DNA of 64,000 nucleotides from an uncultured Pelagibacteraceae bacterium. Its GTDB lineage: Bacteria > Pseudomonadota > Alphaproteobacteria > Pelagibacterales > Pelagibacteraceae. Of this stretch, positions 14,728-24,114 are shown piece after piece. Within the stretch, counting starts at the first letter, position 1; each line of letters opens with the position of its first letter. The stretch covers positions 154,654 through 218,653 of the forward strand of contig CACKCQ010000002.1 of assembly GCA_902598655.1 (NCBI GenBank), in the 5' to 3' direction. Made by a program: the position numbers and the translations under genes. The notes below the pieces were generated by a model. That model was not told where the DNA came from, did not search any database, and saw only the letters and a list, made by a program, of their open reading frames with translations.

Positions 14728-15539
14728 AGTTTCAGGTAAATAATAACGAGGTTTATGCTTCTACGGGAGGTAGACCTTTCGATAAGAATAAACCATTAAT
14801 AATTTTTGTGCACGGTAGTGGACTAACTCATATGACGTGGGTTTTGCAAACAAGATATTTTGCATTCCATGGATATAGCGTTTTAGCTTTAGATATGCCA
14901 GGTCATGGTTTATCTGGAGGTGAAAGTTTAAAATCAATTGAGGATATGGCCGATTGGGTTAGTGATGTTATTGATGCAGTTGGATACAAGGAAGCTTCTT
15001 TAGTTGGTCATTCTCAAGGTTGTTTAGTTACTGTGGAGTGTACAGCAAGGAATCCTGATAAAATTAAAACATTAAGTTTAATGGGTGGTGCTGGTGCAAT
15101 TCCAATGAACCCTGAATTATTATCTTTGGCTGAAAATAATGACCCTAAAGCTGTTGAATTAATGATGGACTGGGCTCATGGACCGGCTGGTCACTTTGGT
15201 GGTCACCCTGTACCTGGTTTATATCATATTAATACCGGTTCTATGTTAGCAAAAACAAGAACAATAAAAAATACCCTCGGTGTAGACTTTAGAGCATGTG
15301 ATAATTACAAAAATGGTTTTGAAGCTGCTAAACAAATTAAAATACCTACCCTTTCTATACTTGCTACTGACGATAAGATGTGTCCAGTTAAAGAAGGGAA
15401 AAAACTAGCAAATTTAATTGAAGGAAGTCAAATAGACATAATCGATAATTGTGGACATATGATGTTATTAGAGGAAGCAGATCGAGTATTAAATGTTTTA
15501 AAAAAATTCATAACAACAAATTATCCGGCAAATAAATAA
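14724..15539 (+). CDS. Alpha/beta-hydrolase
   Basis: Protein of 271 residues with a full alpha/beta-hydrolase fold. The oxyanion region is FVHGSGLTHMTW at about residues 29-40. The nucleophile elbow VGHSQGC puts Ser at about 96, the acid is probably in ATDDKMCP near 216-220, and the last catalytic residue is in NCGHMMLLEE near 241. Esterases, lipases, C-C hydrolases and acyltransferases share this fold. The four-base overlap with metY suggests a function linked to methionine or sulfur metabolism, for example on an acyl or ester intermediate. It does not look like the homoserine acetyltransferase MetX, which is longer and has different motifs. Confidence 0.85.
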   Translation: MKFQVNNNEVYASTGGRPFDKNKPLIIFVHGSGLTHMTWVLQTRYFAFHGYSVLALDMPGHGLSGGESLKSIEDMADWVSDVIDAVGYKEASLVGHSQGCLVTVECTARNPDKIKTLSLMGGAGAIPMNPELLSLAENNDPKAVELMMDWAHGPAGHFGGHPVPGLYHINTGSMLAKTRTIKNTLGVDFRACDNYKNGFEAAKQIKIPTLSILATDDKMCPVKEGKKLANLIEGSQIDIIDNCGHMMLLEEADRVLNVLKKFITTNYPANK

Positions 15540-15555
15540 TTACATATTAGCGTTT

Positions 15556-16665
15556 ATGAAAAAAAATTTTAGATTTTTTGATAACAGGCAAAAATATTTG
15601 CTTTTTGTTACAACAACTAATGAAAAGAATAAGATTGCGGATGCTTTAAAACCTATTGTACAAAAATTAAAACCAAAATTTCCTGCATTAAAAATTTTTG
15701 ATGCAGGTATGGGTGATGGTTCATTATTGATGAGCATAATGAGACAATGTCATCAGAAAATGCCTCATATTCCTTTATTGGTAAGCACAAAAGAGATAAG
15801 TATGGAAGATGTTAGATTAGGACTTGAAAAACTTCCAGATAGGTTTGTAGAACATAAAAATACAGTATTTGTTATTTCAAATCTGAATTACGTAGAATCA
15901 ACATCACTTAAATCGAATGATAAAAATAAACAAAAAAAATTGAATTGGAAAATAGTTAAACTTAAAGGCAACTCTTCGCTCGATTTTTCAAATCAATTAA
16001 GGAAACTAAATCAAGAATTTTTAAATAAAAAATGGCAAATTGAAAGAAATCCTAGAAATGGAAACCCTACTTATAAAGAGCCATCTGTAATAGTAATTTA
16101 CCGAAAAGATCAAGAATTTTCTTTAAAAAATGTTATTCCAAAAAAAAATAATGGGAAAAATAGTTACGACTTAATCATTGCATCACAACCATATAGATCA
16201 AGAATATCTGCAGAAAAAAAAGTTAAATATGTCATTGATCCAATGATAAAATCATTGGACAAGAAAGGTAAATTAGTAGTAGTTCATGCATGTGGAAATG
16301 ATCCTGGAAACAAAATTATTAAGAAAATCTGGCCGAAAGAAAAACCATTTCCATCACTATATGGATCAATAATTAAGTATATAAAAAATAATACTGAAAA
16401 AGAAATTTTAAAAAAATTAAAATTTAATAAAAAACAAACAATTAAATATGTTTTGAGAGCATTACCAAATGAAATTAGTGGAGGTATTGCTACATCATTA
16501 ATATTTTCAGCTTGGAATGCTGCAGTATATGTCAACCAAATATCTGATGAGCAAATAATGAGTGCAGAAAGAAAAAAATATTACCAAAAAGTTGTTAAAG
16601 ATATAGTCAATAAGAATAAAGGATTATATTTTAAAAATGAACTATTTGTAATTGAAAAAAAATAA
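15556..16665 (+). CDS. Conserved protein with class I SAM-methyltransferase-like motif
   Basis: Protein of 369 residues of unknown function. A motif I-like segment, LKIFDAGMGDGSLLMSI, occurs at about residues 54-70. A later YDLIIASQPYRSRIS segment at about 210-225, followed by a KKGKLVVVHACG strand, fits the order of a Rossmann methyltransferase. The middle part is Lys-rich. It follows the hydrolase gene by 16 bases in the same direction, so metY, hydrolase and this gene probably form one unit. The methyl acceptor is unknown, and loss of activity is possible because the motif spacing is unusual. It meets ctaA tail to tail with no gap. Confidence 0.65.
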   Translation: MKKNFRFFDNRQKYLLFVTTTNEKNKIADALKPIVQKLKPKFPALKIFDAGMGDGSLLMSIMRQCHQKMPHIPLLVSTKEISMEDVRLGLEKLPDRFVEHKNTVFVISNLNYVESTSLKSNDKNKQKKLNWKIVKLKGNSSLDFSNQLRKLNQEFLNKKWQIERNPRNGNPTYKEPSVIVIYRKDQEFSLKNVIPKKNNGKNSYDLIIASQPYRSRISAEKKVKYVIDPMIKSLDKKGKLVVVHACGNDPGNKIIKKIWPKEKPFPSLYGSIIKYIKNNTEKEILKKLKFNKKQTIKYVLRALPNEISGGIATSLIFSAWNAAVYVNQISDEQIMSAERKKYYQKVVKDIVNKNKGLYFKNELFVIEKK

Positions 16666-17682
16666 TCAACTAAATCTATTTCTGTATAAAAAATACAATG
16701 ATGATGTAATTAATAATATTGAACTAAACTGGTGCAATGAAGCAGTTAAAATACTAGCACCAGATAAGACAGTAAGAATTCCTAATATAATTTGTAAAAA
16801 AATAATTAAACCTAAAATAATTATAGGTTTAAATAAATAAAAAAATTTATTGCGATAAGTAATATATAAAATCAATATATATATAATAAATATTAAATAA
16901 GCTAAATTCCGATGCAAATATTGCACTAATGAAGGTTCACTAAAAGCAGATAATTTAAATAAGCTTATAAATTTATTGTCATCTGGAAAATAAGAATCGC
17001 CCATTAATGGCCAAGTGTTGTATATTTTTCCTGCATCCATACCTGAAACAAATGCACCAATAATAATTTGTGTAAAGATTAAAAACAAAAAAAATTCAGG
17101 CAAGTAATTTTTTATTTTTTTATCCCTTTTATTTAAATTTACTAAACTTAAATAATTCCAAAAAATTAAAGATAAAATTATAAATGCAAATAAAAGATGT
17201 ATGGATAACCTAAAATGACTTACGTCTATATTATTCACAAGACCGCTCTGTACCATGAACCAACCTAAAAAACCCTGAAAACAAATCAAAAAAAAGATCA
17301 AATAAAAATTATAAAGCTTTTTAATACCTAATTTAATTGTAAAAAATATTAAAGGAACCAAGAAAGCCAAACCAATTATCCGTCCAAAAAATCTGTGGGC
17401 CCACTCCCACCAAAATATCACTTTGAATTCACTTAGAGTCATTGAAAAATTTTGAAGTTTAAATTCAGGTATTTGTTTATAAGATTCGAAATATGCTAAC
17501 CAGTCATCATTATTTATTGGTGGAAAAAAACCTTTAAAAAATTCCCATTCAGTAATTGATAATCCAGAGTCAGTAAGTCTTGTTAAACCACCAACAACTA
17601 TCATTGCTGAAACCAAAAAAAACATAAATAACAGCCAATTAGATATGTAAATTTTCAACTTTGTATTTATTTCAGTATACAT
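16666..17682 (-). CDS. ctaA: Heme A synthase (COX15/CtaA)
   Basis: Membrane enzyme of 338 residues that oxidises heme O to heme A for aa3-type cytochrome oxidase. About eight transmembrane segments are visible. The first carries the family signature GGLTRLTDSGLSITEWEF at about residues 31-47. Histidines that ligate heme occur in WEWAHRFFGRIIG, in SIHLLFAF, in YLHRNLAYL, and in ASLHQFSSILL. This is the long alphaproteobacterial and mitochondrial type. The gene is convergent with the methyltransferase-like gene and divergent from the chorismate mutase gene. It implies a heme-aa3 oxidase elsewhere in the genome. Confidence 0.95.
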   Translation of the reverse strand: MYTEINTKLKIYISNWLLFMFFLVSAMIVVGGLTRLTDSGLSITEWEFFKGFFPPINNDDWLAYFESYKQIPEFKLQNFSMTLSEFKVIFWWEWAHRFFGRIIGLAFLVPLIFFTIKLGIKKLYNFYLIFFLICFQGFLGWFMVQSGLVNNIDVSHFRLSIHLLFAFIILSLIFWNYLSLVNLNKRDKKIKNYLPEFFLFLIFTQIIIGAFVSGMDAGKIYNTWPLMGDSYFPDDNKFISLFKLSAFSEPSLVQYLHRNLAYLIFIIYILILYITYRNKFFYLFKPIIILGLIIFLQIILGILTVLSGASILTASLHQFSSILLITSSLYFLYRNRFS

Positions 17683-17725
17683 AATTGTTTAAATATAATA
17701 TTTATTATTAATTCCAATTGATCAA

Positions 17726-18016
17726 ATGTCGCCTGATAAACAAAAAAAATTAAACATATTAAGAAAAAAATTAGATCTTCTTGATAATAAGCTTATTAAA
17801 TTGATAAAAATTAGAACTAATATCGTTAAAGAAGTTCTTAAACTTAAAACTTACAAACACGAAATAGTGGATAAAAAAAGAATATCATTAATCCTTAAAA
17901 ATATTAAAAAAAAATCAATTAAAAATAATATCGATCCAAAAATTACAAACAGAATTTGGAAAAATATGATTATGTCTTATATTGATTTTGAAAGAAGAAA
18001 TTTTAAGAAAAAATAA
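17726..18016 (+). CDS. Chorismate mutase, AroQ type
   Basis: An all-helical protein of 96 residues matching the AroQ chorismate mutase fold, which converts chorismate to prephenate for phenylalanine and tyrosine. Helix 1 has the pattern LRKKLDLLDNKLIKLIKIRTNIVKE at residues 12-36, including the arginine-containing RTNIVKEV segment. The KKRISLIL segment around residue 53-60 and the C-terminal IWKNMIMSYIDFER complete the usual helices. It is a stand-alone mutase without a fused prephenate dehydratase or dehydrogenase. It is divergent from ctaA and ends one base from rpmG. Confidence 0.85.
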   Translation: MSPDKQKKLNILRKKLDLLDNKLIKLIKIRTNIVKEVLKLKTYKHEIVDKKRISLILKNIKKKSIKNNIDPKITNRIWKNMIMSYIDFERRNFKKK

Positions 18017-18208
18017 TTATTTACTATGAGGTGGCAATTTCTTTTCAACAAACACTTCATGTTTTCTTGTGGCAGGATTATATTTTTTTGCCTTTAATTT
18101 AATTTTTGCCTTTTCGCCACCAGCTGGTTTTTTTACATAATAAAAAAAAGGACTGTCTGGTTTAGTTTCGGGTACCAATCTAACTTTAACGTGAGTTTTT
18201 TTAGCCAT
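18017..18208 (-). CDS. rpmG: 50S ribosomal protein L33
   Basis: Basic protein of 63 residues with the L33 pattern: a start MAKKTHVKVRLVPE, an FFYYVKKP segment, and the C-terminal KLKAKKYNPATRKHEVFVEKKL. It has no CxxC pairs, so it is the zinc-free form. The gene is convergent with the chorismate mutase gene, and its start overlaps the end of the merR-like gene by eight bases. Confidence 0.95.
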   Translation of the reverse strand: MAKKTHVKVRLVPETKPDSPFFYYVKKPAGGEKAKIKLKAKKYNPATRKHEVFVEKKLPPHSK

Positions 18209-18569
18209 TTTTTTTTAAGTTTTTTAGTAAATTAGATATTTTTTCTATTTTTGTTTTTAAAATTTCATTCTTTATAATTTTATTATTATTTTCGTCAAGT
18301 TCTGAATCTTTTGAATTTAATTGTTTTTTGACACCTTTGATTGTCATACCTTTATTTTTTAATAGAAATTGTATTTTCTTTAGCAGCTTTATTGAATTAT
18401 TATCATAATACCTTCTATTTCCAGAAAAAATAAACGGTTTTAATTGTTTAAACTCTTTTTCCCAAAATCTAATTGTATATGTAGACAATTTTCCTGTTTT
18501 TTTATTAACTAAATTCAAAATTTGAGCTACTTCGCCAATAGATTTATATTTTTTGAAATCATCATTCAT
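18201..18569 (-). CDS. MerR-family transcriptional regulator
   Basis: Regulator of 122 residues with an N-terminal winged helix of the MerR type. Features are IGEVAQIL near residue 11-18, TIRFWEKEF near 47-55, and RRYYDNNSIKLLKKIQFLLKNKGMTIKGVKKQLN near 62-90. The C-terminus is a short coiled segment without an effector domain or cysteines. It belongs to the group that follows ihfA and plsX in alphaproteobacteria. Targets are unknown. It overlaps ihfA by eight bases and rpmG by eight bases, so it is embedded in the rpmF-plsX-ihfA operon. Confidence 0.9.
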   Translation of the reverse strand: MNDDFKKYKSIGEVAQILNLVNKKTGKLSTYTIRFWEKEFKQLKPFIFSGNRRYYDNNSIKLLKKIQFLLKNKGMTIKGVKKQLNSKDSELDENNNKIIKNEILKTKIEKISNLLKNLKKNG

Positions 18570-18855
18570 TTGAATTTATATAATTTTTTAAATCTTTAGA
18601 AGGTTTAAATAAAATTACATTTCTTTCAGAAATTATTTTATTTTCCATAGTTCTTGGATTTCTACCAATTCTACTTTTTTTATGTCTTAGAATAAATGTA
18701 CCAAATTTGGGTATTTTGACTTTTTTATTCTTTAAAAGTTCATCTAAAATAATCGAAAAAAGATCTTCTAATATATTTGCAGAAATTAATTTTGAAAAAC
18801 CTAATTGCATATATACAGAATTAATTATTTCTTTTTTTGTTAAATTTATTCGCAT
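18562..18855 (-). CDS. ihfA: Integration host factor alpha subunit-like DNA-bending protein
   Basis: Protein of 97 residues of the HU/IHF family. The start LTKKEIINSVYMQLGFSK, the KVKIPKFGTFILRHKKSRIGRNPRT beta-arm region at about 47-70, and the C-terminal FKPSKDLKNYIN are typical. The arm carries RNP, the proline being the residue that intercalates in DNA. Position after plsX and before the MerR gene favours the IHF alpha subunit, although HU is possible from sequence alone. It bends DNA in transcription and recombination, so it might assist the tyrosine recombinase of this window; that link is speculation. Confidence 0.88.
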   Translation of the reverse strand: MRINLTKKEIINSVYMQLGFSKLISANILEDLFSIILDELLKNKKVKIPKFGTFILRHKKSRIGRNPRTMENKIISERNVILFKPSKDLKNYINSNE

Positions 18856-19863
18856 TTAAATAATATTTTTTTTAATTTTATCAATTAATTTACCATTTAT
18901 AATTTTTTCACATACTTTTAATGAATTAGCAAATCCAACCTCATCTGTTGAGCCATGACTTTTAATTACTGGCTTGTCTAATCCTAATAATATTGCACCG
19001 TTGTATAATCTTGGATCTAATTTTTTTTTAAATCTTTTTAGATTTTTTATATTTAGTAATGTGGAAATTTTACCTAATATTGATGAATTTAGAGCACTCT
19101 TTAATTCTGAAGTAATAAAATTAGCAGTGCCCTCAGCAGTTTTAAGCGCAATATTTCCAGTAAAACCATCGGTTACGATTACATTGACATCACCTTCCAT
19201 AATATGATTGCCTTCGATATATCCTTTAAATTCAAACAATGAATTTTTATTCTCATTCAATTGTTGATAAGTATTTTTAATAATATTGTTGCCTTTTAAT
19301 TCCTCAGATCCAATGTTTAGTAATGCAACTTTCGCATCTTCTTTCTCAAATAATGATTTATGTAATGCCGAACCCATGAAACTAAAATCAACAAGATTTT
19401 TTTCACTACATTCAATATTTGCTCCTAAATCTAAGACTACATTCATTCCATTTCTATTTGGCCATAAAGCAGATAAGGCTGGTTTATCAATTCCTTCAAT
19501 CATACTTAAATTTAATTTTGCAATTACAAATAATGCACCAGTGTTTCCAGCTGACACAATTGCATCGGACTCCATTCTTTTTAAACTTTCTATTGATTGC
19601 CACATGCTTGAGTCTTTCCCTTTTTTTGCTGCAGACAGTGGACTATCTTCATCTTTTATTGAGTTCTCCGTATGGAATATTTTAAAATTATTATTATTTA
19701 TTTTTGTTTTATTTATTAACGGAGAAATAATTTGTTCATTACCAAATATATTATAAAAAATGTTAGTCGAAGTCGAACTATGAATTTCAATACCTTTTAT
19801 AACTTTTTGAGGAGAATTATCACCACCCATTGCATCAACTGCAATTCTTATCGGGTTATCCAT
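18856..19863 (-). CDS. plsX: Phosphate acyltransferase PlsX
   Basis: Enzyme of 335 residues that makes acyl-phosphate from acyl-ACP, the first step of phospholipid synthesis in bacteria. The start IRIAVDAMGGDNSPQKVIKGI, the internal VSAGNTGALFVIAKL, and GFTGNIALKTAEGT are family hallmarks. The length is standard. It lies five bases after rpmF and directly before ihfA. Its partner PlsY is at 55129, so the acyl-phosphate route to lysophosphatidate is complete in this window. Confidence 0.97.
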   Translation of the reverse strand: MDNPIRIAVDAMGGDNSPQKVIKGIEIHSSTSTNIFYNIFGNEQIISPLINKTKINNNNFKIFHTENSIKDEDSPLSAAKKGKDSSMWQSIESLKRMESDAIVSAGNTGALFVIAKLNLSMIEGIDKPALSALWPNRNGMNVVLDLGANIECSEKNLVDFSFMGSALHKSLFEKEDAKVALLNIGSEELKGNNIIKNTYQQLNENKNSLFEFKGYIEGNHIMEGDVNVIVTDGFTGNIALKTAEGTANFITSELKSALNSSILGKISTLLNIKNLKRFKKKLDPRLYNGAILLGLDKPVIKSHGSTDEVGFANSLKVCEKIINGKLIDKIKKNII

Positions 19864-19868
19864 AAATA

Positions 19869-20048
19869 TTAATCTTTAGGGTCTAATACTTGCCTACCTT
19901 TGTAAAATCCAGTCTTAAGATCTATATGATGAGATAATCTATATTCACCAGACTTTTTATCCTCAATTATATTCTTTGAGTTTAGTCTCATATGAGATCT
20001 CCTTTTTCCAGATCTTGACTTAGTAGTTTTTCTTTTTGGTACGGCCAT
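19869..20048 (-). CDS. rpmF: 50S ribosomal protein L32
   Basis: A 59-residue protein translated by hand. It starts [19 protein letters not shown] and contains the [22 protein letters not shown] segment. This is the L32 pattern without cysteines, thus the zinc-free form. It is directly upstream of plsX, the conserved rpmF-plsX pair, and three bases after the CBP3-like gene. Confidence 0.95.
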   Translation of the reverse strand: MAVPKRKTTKSRSGKRRSHMRLNSKNIIEDKKSGEYRLSHHIDLKTGFYKGRQVLDPKD

Positions 20049-20051
20049 AAA

Positions 20052-20516
20052 TTAAAGTGTTAATATATCTTTTGTGAGTTTATTAAAAGAGTTTTTTGTT
20101 AAAAAATTACTATATTTTTCAAGGTAATTTATAAATAATTCAATATTTGGGAAGTCATCAATAAAACTATTTATTATTTCCTTTTTTTCCTTAGTATTTT
20201 TTGTTTCCCATAAATTAATTTTATCAATTATTGAAAATAATAAGTTTACATATTCTTTCATTTTTTTATTAATTGTTGCGTCACCATATCCGATTTCTCT
20301 TATCGAAAGTTCAATTTGACGTATACAAAAATCAAAAAAATTTTGAAGATTTTTTTTACTCTCAATACTTTTGTTAATTTTTAATAAAAAAGCCAAATGA
20401 AAGAAGAAAATTATCATTCTATCATAAAATGTGTCTGGTTTATCGATATTGTATAACTCTTTATTTCTGGTGAGTTTTATTAAATTGTTGTAAACATTTA
20501 AGTAATCTTTATTCAT
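20052..20516 (-). CDS. Ubiquinol-cytochrome c chaperone (CBP3/UQCC1 family)
   Basis: Protein of 154 residues that matches the conserved core of the CBP3/UQCC1 family, which in mitochondria helps cytochrome b synthesis and bc1 assembly. Telltale segments are DTFYDRMIIFFFHLAFLL at about residues 28-45 and the helix with CIRQIELSIREIGYGDATINKKMKEY at about 67-92. I chose the ATG ending at 20516, not an upstream one, since it matches the family start and abuts the bamE start. It lies between rpmF and bamE, as in many alphaproteobacteria. The bc1 role is an inference from the family. Confidence 0.85.
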   Translation of the reverse strand: MNKDYLNVYNNLIKLTRNKELYNIDKPDTFYDRMIIFFFHLAFLLKINKSIESKKNLQNFFDFCIRQIELSIREIGYGDATINKKMKEYVNLLFSIIDKINLWETKNTKEKKEIINSFIDDFPNIELFINYLEKYSNFLTKNSFNKLTKDILTL

Positions 20517-20970
20517 GAAATATATTTTAATTATACTATTTATTTTTATATCCAACTGCTCTGGAAATAAAGTAACAAATTATCATGGTACTAAATCTTT
20601 GGAGAAAAAATTTGAAAAAATCAAAGTAAATGAGACAAATAAAAATGATTTGATTAAAATTATAGGTCCTCCATCATCAAAAAGTGATTTTAATAAAAAT
20701 ATCTGGTTTTATTTTGAAAGGTTTAAAACAAATCAATCATTGTTTAAATTAGGAACTCAAAAAATTAAAAAAAATAATATTCTTGTTTTAGAATTAAATG
20801 AACTTGGCATTCTAAAGAGTAAGAAAATTTTAAATATAGATAATATGAATGAATTAGATTTTGCAAAAAAAACCACTAGTAAAGATTTTAAAAACAACAC
20901 TATTTTATATGGAGTCTTTTCATCTTTACGAGAAAAAATTAATGCTCCAATAAGAAATAAAAAAAACTAG
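20515..20970 (+). CDS. bamE: Outer membrane assembly lipoprotein BamE (SmpA/OmlA domain)
   Basis: Lipoprotein of 151 residues. The signal peptide IILFIFISNCS places the lipidated cysteine at about residue 15. A BamE-like domain follows, with KINDLIKIIGPPSSKSDF-like spacing near residue 45-63 and an IWFYF strand. BamE is the small outer-membrane lipoprotein that stabilises the BamA-BamD complex. The gene is divergent from the CBP3-like gene, and the two start codons share the sequence CATG. It ends two bases from the convergent hppA gene. The domain is weakly conserved, so the exact family is likely and not certain. Confidence 0.8.
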   Translation: MKYILIILFIFISNCSGNKVTNYHGTKSLEKKFEKIKVNETNKNDLIKIIGPPSSKSDFNKNIWFYFERFKTNQSLFKLGTQKIKKNNILVLELNELGILKSKKILNIDNMNELDFAKKTTSKDFKNNTILYGVFSSLREKINAPIRNKKN

Positions 20971-20972
20971 TT

Positions 20973-23072
20973 CTAACCAGCAATTACAGCTAACAATAAT
21001 AAAGCAACTATATTCGTAATTTTTATCATTGGATTAACTGCTGGTCCTGCAGTATCTTTATATGGATCACCTACGGTGTCTCCGGTAACCGCAGCTTTAT
21101 GTGCCTCTGAACCTTTTCCACCAAATTTACCGTCTTCAATATATTTTTTTGCATTATCCCATGCTCCACCACCAGCGGTCATTGAAACTGCAACAAATAA
21201 TCCAGTAATTATTACTCCTAGTAGCATTGCTCCAACAGATGATAATGCTGCAACTTGACCTCCAATTGGTAAAATAATTAAATATAAAACAATTGGTGAT
21301 AAAACCGGCAATAATGATGGAATTACCATTTCTTTAATTGCTGCTTTTGTAAGTAAATCTACAAGCTTACCATAATCAGGCTTTGCTTTACGTTTCATAA
21401 TACCAGGAATTTTTTTAAATTGCCTTCTTACTTCAATTACAACTGCACCTCCTGCTCTACCTACGGCTTGCATACCCATAGATCCAAAAAGATATGGTAA
21501 CATTCCTCCAATTAATAAACCAACTACTACAAATGGATTTGATAAATCAAAAGTAACAACAATACCTTCCAATTTAGATCCTGCTTCTTTTGAGAAATGC
21601 TTAATATCCTCAGTATATGCAGCAAACAAAACTAATGCTCCTAATCCAGCTGAACCTATTGCATAACCTTTTGTAACTGCTTTTGTTGTATTTCCAACAG
21701 CATCTAAGGCATCAGTAGTTTTTCTTACATTTTTTGGAAGATTTGACATTTCTGCAATTCCACCGGCATTATCTGTTACGGGACCATATGCATCAAGTGC
21801 TACAACCATACCGGCCAATGCAAGCATAGTAGTAACTGCAATAGCAATACCAAATAATCCAGCAATAGAATTAGTTAATAAAATTCCTGCTACAATTATT
21901 ATCGCAGGTATTGCTGTCGCTTCCATTGATATAGCTAAACCTTGAATTACATTAGTACCATGACCAGTGGTAGATGACTCTGCAACACTTTTAACAGGTC
22001 TATAATCTGTACCAGTGTAATATTCAGTAATCCAAATTAACAATCCAGTTATAATTAAACCTATCACACCACAATAATATAAACTCATACCATTAAAAGA
22101 AACTCCATTTGCAGAATAATTAGTATCCAATCCAATAACGTAGTCTGTAATGGGATATAAAATAATTAAAGACAAAATAGCTGTAGCAACAAAACCTTTA
22201 TATAATGCATTCATTATATTTTTTGATTGTCCAAGTTTTACAAAAAAAGTACCTACTATAGATGTTAATATACAAGCTGCGCCAATACTTAATGGGTAAA
22301 CCATCATATTTAAATCTGACACAAAAAATATTGATGAAAGAACCATAGTTGCAACAATTGTTACAGCGTATGTTTCAAAAAGATCAGCTGCCATACCTGC
22401 GCAGTCTCCAACATTATCTCCAACGTTATCTGCTATAACAGCAGGATTTCTAGGATCGTCCTCTGGAATACCAGCCTCTACTTTTCCAACTAAATCTGCA
22501 CCTACATCAGCTCCTTTTGTAAAAATTCCACCACCTAGTCTTGCAAAAATTGATATTAAAGATGCACCAAAACCTAATGCAACTAATGCGTTTACAATTT
22601 CCCTTTCATCAACACCAGCTGATAATAATATATAATAATAAACTGCAATTGCTAACAAAGCTAAACCAGCAACCAACATTCCTGTAATTGCTCCAGATTT
22701 AAATGCTATCGAAAGACCTTGAGATAAGCCTTTTCTTGATGCTTCAGCTGTTCGTACATTGGCTTGAACTGAAACTAACATTCCAACGTAACCAGCTATA
22801 CCTGATAATGCTGCTCCTATTAAATATCCAATTCCTACTAATAATGAAAAAGCAAAACTAATAATAACTAAAACAACAACTCCAACGATAGCAATTGTTT
22901 TGTATTGTCTGTTTAAATAAGCTTTTGCCCCTATTTGAATAGCAGAAGCAATTTCTTGCATCTTTGCATTTCCTGCACTTGCATTCAAAATTGACGATCC
23001 AGTAACAAATCCATATACGATGGATAAAATTCCTGCAAAAATTGTGTATAATAAAATAGTATCAACAGACAT
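20973..23072 (-). CDS. hppA: Proton-translocating pyrophosphatase, K+-independent type
   Basis: Integral membrane pump of 699 residues with about 16 transmembrane segments. It couples hydrolysis of pyrophosphate to H+ transport across the inner membrane. The substrate-binding block reads [19 protein letters not shown], and [18 protein letters not shown] follows, near residues 190-235. The second pyrophosphate motif [10 protein letters not shown] is near 645. In the GNTT motif the next residue is lysine (GNTTKA), which is the marker of K+-independent enzymes. Such pumps save energy from biosynthetic pyrophosphate. The gene stands alone, with an 80-bp gap to thiL. Confidence 0.97.
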   Translation of the reverse strand: MSVDTILLYTIFAGILSIVYGFVTGSSILNASAGNAKMQEIASAIQIGAKAYLNRQYKTIAIVGVVVLVIISFAFSLLVGIGYLIGAALSGIAGYVGMLVSVQANVRTAEASRKGLSQGLSIAFKSGAITGMLVAGLALLAIAVYYYILLSAGVDEREIVNALVALGFGASLISIFARLGGGIFTKGADVGADLVGKVEAGIPEDDPRNPAVIADNVGDNVGDCAGMAADLFETYAVTIVATMVLSSIFFVSDLNMMVYPLSIGAACILTSIVGTFFVKLGQSKNIMNALYKGFVATAILSLIILYPITDYVIGLDTNYSANGVSFNGMSLYYCGVIGLIITGLLIWITEYYTGTDYRPVKSVAESSTTGHGTNVIQGLAISMEATAIPAIIIVAGILLTNSIAGLFGIAIAVTTMLALAGMVVALDAYGPVTDNAGGIAEMSNLPKNVRKTTDALDAVGNTTKAVTKGYAIGSAGLGALVLFAAYTEDIKHFSKEAGSKLEGIVVTFDLSNPFVVVGLLIGGMLPYLFGSMGMQAVGRAGGAVVIEVRRQFKKIPGIMKRKAKPDYGKLVDLLTKAAIKEMVIPSLLPVLSPIVLYLIILPIGGQVAALSSVGAMLLGVIITGLFVAVSMTAGGGAWDNAKKYIEDGKFGGKGSEAHKAAVTGDTVGDPYKDTAGPAVNPMIKITNIVALLLLAVIAG

Positions 23073-23154
23073 ATAATTCCTTAAATAAGTGTTTTAGTTG
23101 TTTTTTAAAATGCGGACATTACAAAAAAGATTATAAAAGGCAATATTTAACTTC

Positions 23155-24114
23155 TTAGAATATATGAGAATAACCCTGATATTTAAGGTATTTTATGGGA
23201 ATTCTCCTATTATCTAATAAGTATTTTTTTGATTTAGTATTAATTTGCCCAATTAAAGAAATTTTTTGATTCATTTTAGATGATAAAGTTTTTATGTATT
23301 TTCTCTTTGACTTAGAAGCTGTAAACAAAATTTGATAGTCATCACCATTTAATAAATAGTCTAATTTCTTCAGTTTTTTGTTTTTAATCAATTGTTTTAA
23401 ATGATTTGATATGGGAATCCTTTCTATATCGATTAAATAACCAAGTTTTTGTTTATTTATTAATTTATTCAGATCAATTACCAATCCATCTGAGACATCC
23501 ATAGAACAGTTTGCAATTTTAAAAAGATATGAACTAAACTTTTTAGGTAGATCGGGTGAATAATATTTATCAATAAAATATTTTTTTTGATTTGGGTTTA
23601 AAATAATTCTCTTTTTTAAAGCTTTTAAACCAATGTAACTATCACCTATATTGCCAGTTAAATAAATGTCATCTCCAATTTTTGCTTTATTTCTATAAAC
23701 AATTTTATTTGAATATCCTAAAGAAATAACTGTAAAACTTAGATTTTTTGAGGATGCAGTATCACCACCAGATAATTTAATATTAAATTTACTTTGCTCA
23801 TTGGATAAAGATTTGTTGATTAATGACATATTTTTTTTTGTAAAATGTTTTTTGTTACCTGAGCCAGCTAAAAAGAAATAATTTGGCTTTACCCCTTTAG
23901 CATAAATATCTGATATAGATGATCTTATTATTTTCCTTATAACAAGATCTGGTTTATTGAAATTTAAAAAGTGTATACCCTCATTATAAGTATCAACAGA
24001 AATAACTAATTTTTTATTTTTATCAAAAAAAACATCATCATTTAAATTAAGCGAAGATGGATTATTTTTAGATAATTTTTTTAAATAACTATTTATTAAG
24101 AATTCTTCATTCAT
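23155..24114 (-). CDS. thiL: Thiamine-monophosphate kinase
   Basis: Enzyme of 319 residues that phosphorylates thiamine monophosphate to the active cofactor thiamine diphosphate. It has the PurM-like two-domain fold. Supporting sequence: NEEFLINSY at the start, LNLNDDVFF, VISVDTYNEGIHF, SISDIYAKGVKP, LSGGDTASS, and CSMDVSDGLVIDL, all in family order. It is the last gene of the nrdR-rib-nusB series and shares a one-base overlap with nusB. ThiL is needed also when thiamine precursors are imported, which fits known thiamine-precursor dependence of SAR11 cells. Confidence 0.95.
   Translation of the reverse strand: MNEEFLINSYLKKLSKNNPSSLNLNDDVFFDKNKKLVISVDTYNEGIHFLNFNKPDLVIRKIIRSSISDIYAKGVKPNYFFLAGSGNKKHFTKKNMSLINKSLSNEQSKFNIKLSGGDTASSKNLSFTVISLGYSNKIVYRNKAKIGDDIYLTGNIGDSYIGLKALKKRIILNPNQKKYFIDKYYSPDLPKKFSSYLFKIANCSMDVSDGLVIDLNKLINKQKLGYLIDIERIPISNHLKQLIKNKKLKKLDYLLNGDDYQILFTASKSKRKYIKTLSSKMNQKISLIGQINTKSKKYLLDNRRIPIKYLKYQGYSHIF

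Noticed and set aside
16652..16840. A 62-residue frame at the end of the methyltransferase-like gene
   Set aside because: It lies almost wholly antisense in ctaA, which is a clear family member. It is a shadow.
19286..19756. A 156-residue frame opposite plsX
   Set aside because: It is antisense to conserved PlsX motifs and has no protein-like pattern of its own.
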